In this document: piece by piece, positions 63,701 through 64,000 of the stretch
How the letters are laid out: every line of letters begins with the position of its first letter
How positions within the stretch are numbered: the stretch's first letter is position 1
NCBI GenBank assembly: GCA_017417465.1
Contig: JAFPZD010000095.1
Location: forward strand, 1-64,000
Reading direction: 5' to 3'
DNA from: Prevotella sp.
Lineage (GTDB): Bacteria > Bacteroidota > Bacteroidia > Bacteroidales > Bacteroidaceae
Length of the DNA stretch: 64,000 bases
Notes under the pieces: generated by a model
Database searches by the model: none
Seen by the model: the letters and a program-made list of their open reading frames with translations, nothing else
What the model was told of the DNA's origin: nothing
Program-made: the position numbers and the translations under genes

Positions 63701-64000
63701 CGCTGGCGTACGGAGGCCGATGTCGACACAGACATCCCACGCGCCCTCTACAACTACGGCCTGAACTACATGGGTAGCGACCGCTTTGTCGAGGATTGCT
63801 CATTCCTGCGCCTGAAGACTCTCTCACTGAACTACAACTTCCCCAAGACATTCTGCAAGAGTCTTGGCGTGAACACGCTCAGCGTCTTCGTCACTGGCTA
63901 CGACCTCTTCACCATTACCGAATACACGGGTCAGGACCCAGAGGTGACGCTGCCAACGAAGGTCACCGACGTGGCTTACGACAAGTCGCAGACACCGCGC
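60758..64000 (+). CDS. SusC-like TonB-dependent transporter (3' end outside window)
   Basis: 1081 codons without a stop up to the window end. ATG 60758 gives MKHKILLTLLFCLCAIGMQA-QD; in-frame ATG 60743 would add MKTKS from the repeat. A CarboxypepD_reg-like domain (VTGNVTEMFGNSKEACIGVN, FNGNYSLKVPAEKGLTLVF), a TonB-box-like KEVEVKGTRG, plug (SIEEALQGQLGGVDILAAGD, IRIRGTATLNSSADPLIVIN) and most of the barrel are visible. With the fasciclin protein it begins a second utilisation locus whose SusD should lie just beyond the window. Confidence 0.93.
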   Translation, partial: MKHKILLTLLFCLCAIGMQAQDVVTGNVTEMFGNSKEACIGVNVTFQNSQNRIVTGTVTDFNGNYSLKVPAEKGLTLVFSYIGMKTQRFKYTGQKTLDVTMESDAHQIKEVEVKGTRGGTRNDMGLTQRQQSFATQKIDMGEIMAVSPVTSIEEALQGQLGGVDILAAGDPGAKSTIRIRGTATLNSSADPLIVINGVPYNTSIDDSFDFNTASQEDFAQMLSLNPNDIENIEVLKDAASTAVYGTAGANGVLLITTKKGAMGKTNFTFSTKNSVKFEPKSMPMLGGNEYVAYMQDALWNTANAQGLNGNGLLEDLFDRYEIGYNQSWRYFDEYNQDVDWLSYLTKNAFTTDNSFSMSGGGERATYRYSLSYLNEGGTTKGTGLDRLTTSLDIGYKFSEKLRVNAEYTYSDTKKDNPWTDNARAEALRKMPNKSPYYIDDATGQMTDIYFTRQNAEEFQGAFSSNSNLGGGSSKNFHPIIMVEDSYRKLVTKEQKMTVRANYYATPWLRYTGYVSMKYNTQKTESFLPQSATGVTTNSQFANLAGDSYSNNFSLQTENKLMFNKDWKDKLHQLVITALWRTAQSRSSTNAAMRYNVASAAIADPGSGGGVLIKQGSGESEVTTLSGIGSVVYTLLDRYTVNGTLNYEGKSSLGKDNRWGLFPSVGVSWQLADEKFMSWSDEWLTEWKLRASLGTSGNAPGGTSPYVGTYSAIGSYMDASAISSSTMQLNKLKWETSTEFDLGTDLTLFDGRLTASFDWYRKKTRDLLQRNVTVPEYMGYPSATISYWNSGKLKNEGWEFRIDYEVFKLKDWQLKVNWNINRNINTIVELPENMSSDDPQVANGVYNTKILSGTAVGSFFGFRSLGVYHNQEDTYARDKEGNVMYDMQGQPIIMYNGQYRCYPGDAKYEDINFDGRIDKNDIVYIGNYNPVVSGGGGFNLKYKSFGLTVFMHYRLGQKIINQARMNAEAMYNRDNQSTAVLRRWRTEADVDTDIPRALYNYGLNYMGSDRFVEDCSFLRLKTLSLNYNFPKTFCKSLGVNTLSVFVTGYDLFTITEYTGQDPEVTLPTKVTDVAYDKSQTPR

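Overview
The window comes from a Bacteroidota chromosome, most likely Prevotellaceae-like. The evidence is SusC/SusD pairs inside glycan-utilisation loci, promoters of the Bacteroidota type (-33 TTTG, about 20 bp, -7 TAnnTTTG), start regions without obvious Shine-Dalgarno sequences, a GC-rich coding part with AT-rich gaps, and family-typical genes such as DUF4954, an HU-like protein, Ino1 and S23-type four-helix-bundle proteins. No rRNA, tRNA, CRISPR array, integrase or transposase was seen.

Layout. (1) 1-28.4 kb, all on +: a large polysaccharide utilisation locus. It encodes GH38 (partial), GH92 x3, GH2, GH78, GH130 and two GH31-type activities counting the one at 41.5 kb, together with two SusC and two SusD proteins and two small surface proteins. 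The set fits removal of alpha-mannose, core beta-mannose and capping glucose from high-mannose N-glycan or mannan. (2) 28.8-33.8 kb: a lone ECF sigma factor, an SGNH hydrolase, an esterase and a DUF4185/DUF5005-like exported protein. (3) 33.9-41.2 kb: hflX, DUF4954 and an M16 peptidase, interrupted by two S23 four-helix-bundle genes. Each S23 gene is bracketed by inverted arrays of short tandem repeats. (4) 41.5-47.0 kb: a PA14-containing GH31, then ino1 and an HU-like gene on -. (5) 47.3-54.8 kb: an accessory island with a RelB/YafQ-type module, DUF3791-type genes, a nucleotidyltransferase remnant, a 5.1-kb module bounded by a perfect 26-bp inverted repeat (four unrecognised proteins plus a VirE_N/DUF3987 pair), and a hicAB module whose hicA carries a premature stop. 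(6) 54.9-64 kb: a fourth GH92 on -, rplU-rpmA, and the start of another SusC locus with a fasciclin-type lipoprotein.

The most unusual property is the abundance of period-7 and period-8 arrays, each locus using its own unit. They sit at gene borders and also inside reading frames: GH38, GH31, HflX, an SGNH-hydrolase signal peptide and an M16 signal peptide. In two genes the only plausible start codon is a TTG at the end of such an array. The S23 cassettes flanked by inverted arrays are the best candidate for an undescribed mobile or repeat-generating system. Two of the four GH92 enzymes carry Gln where the family's catalytic acid Glu is expected.
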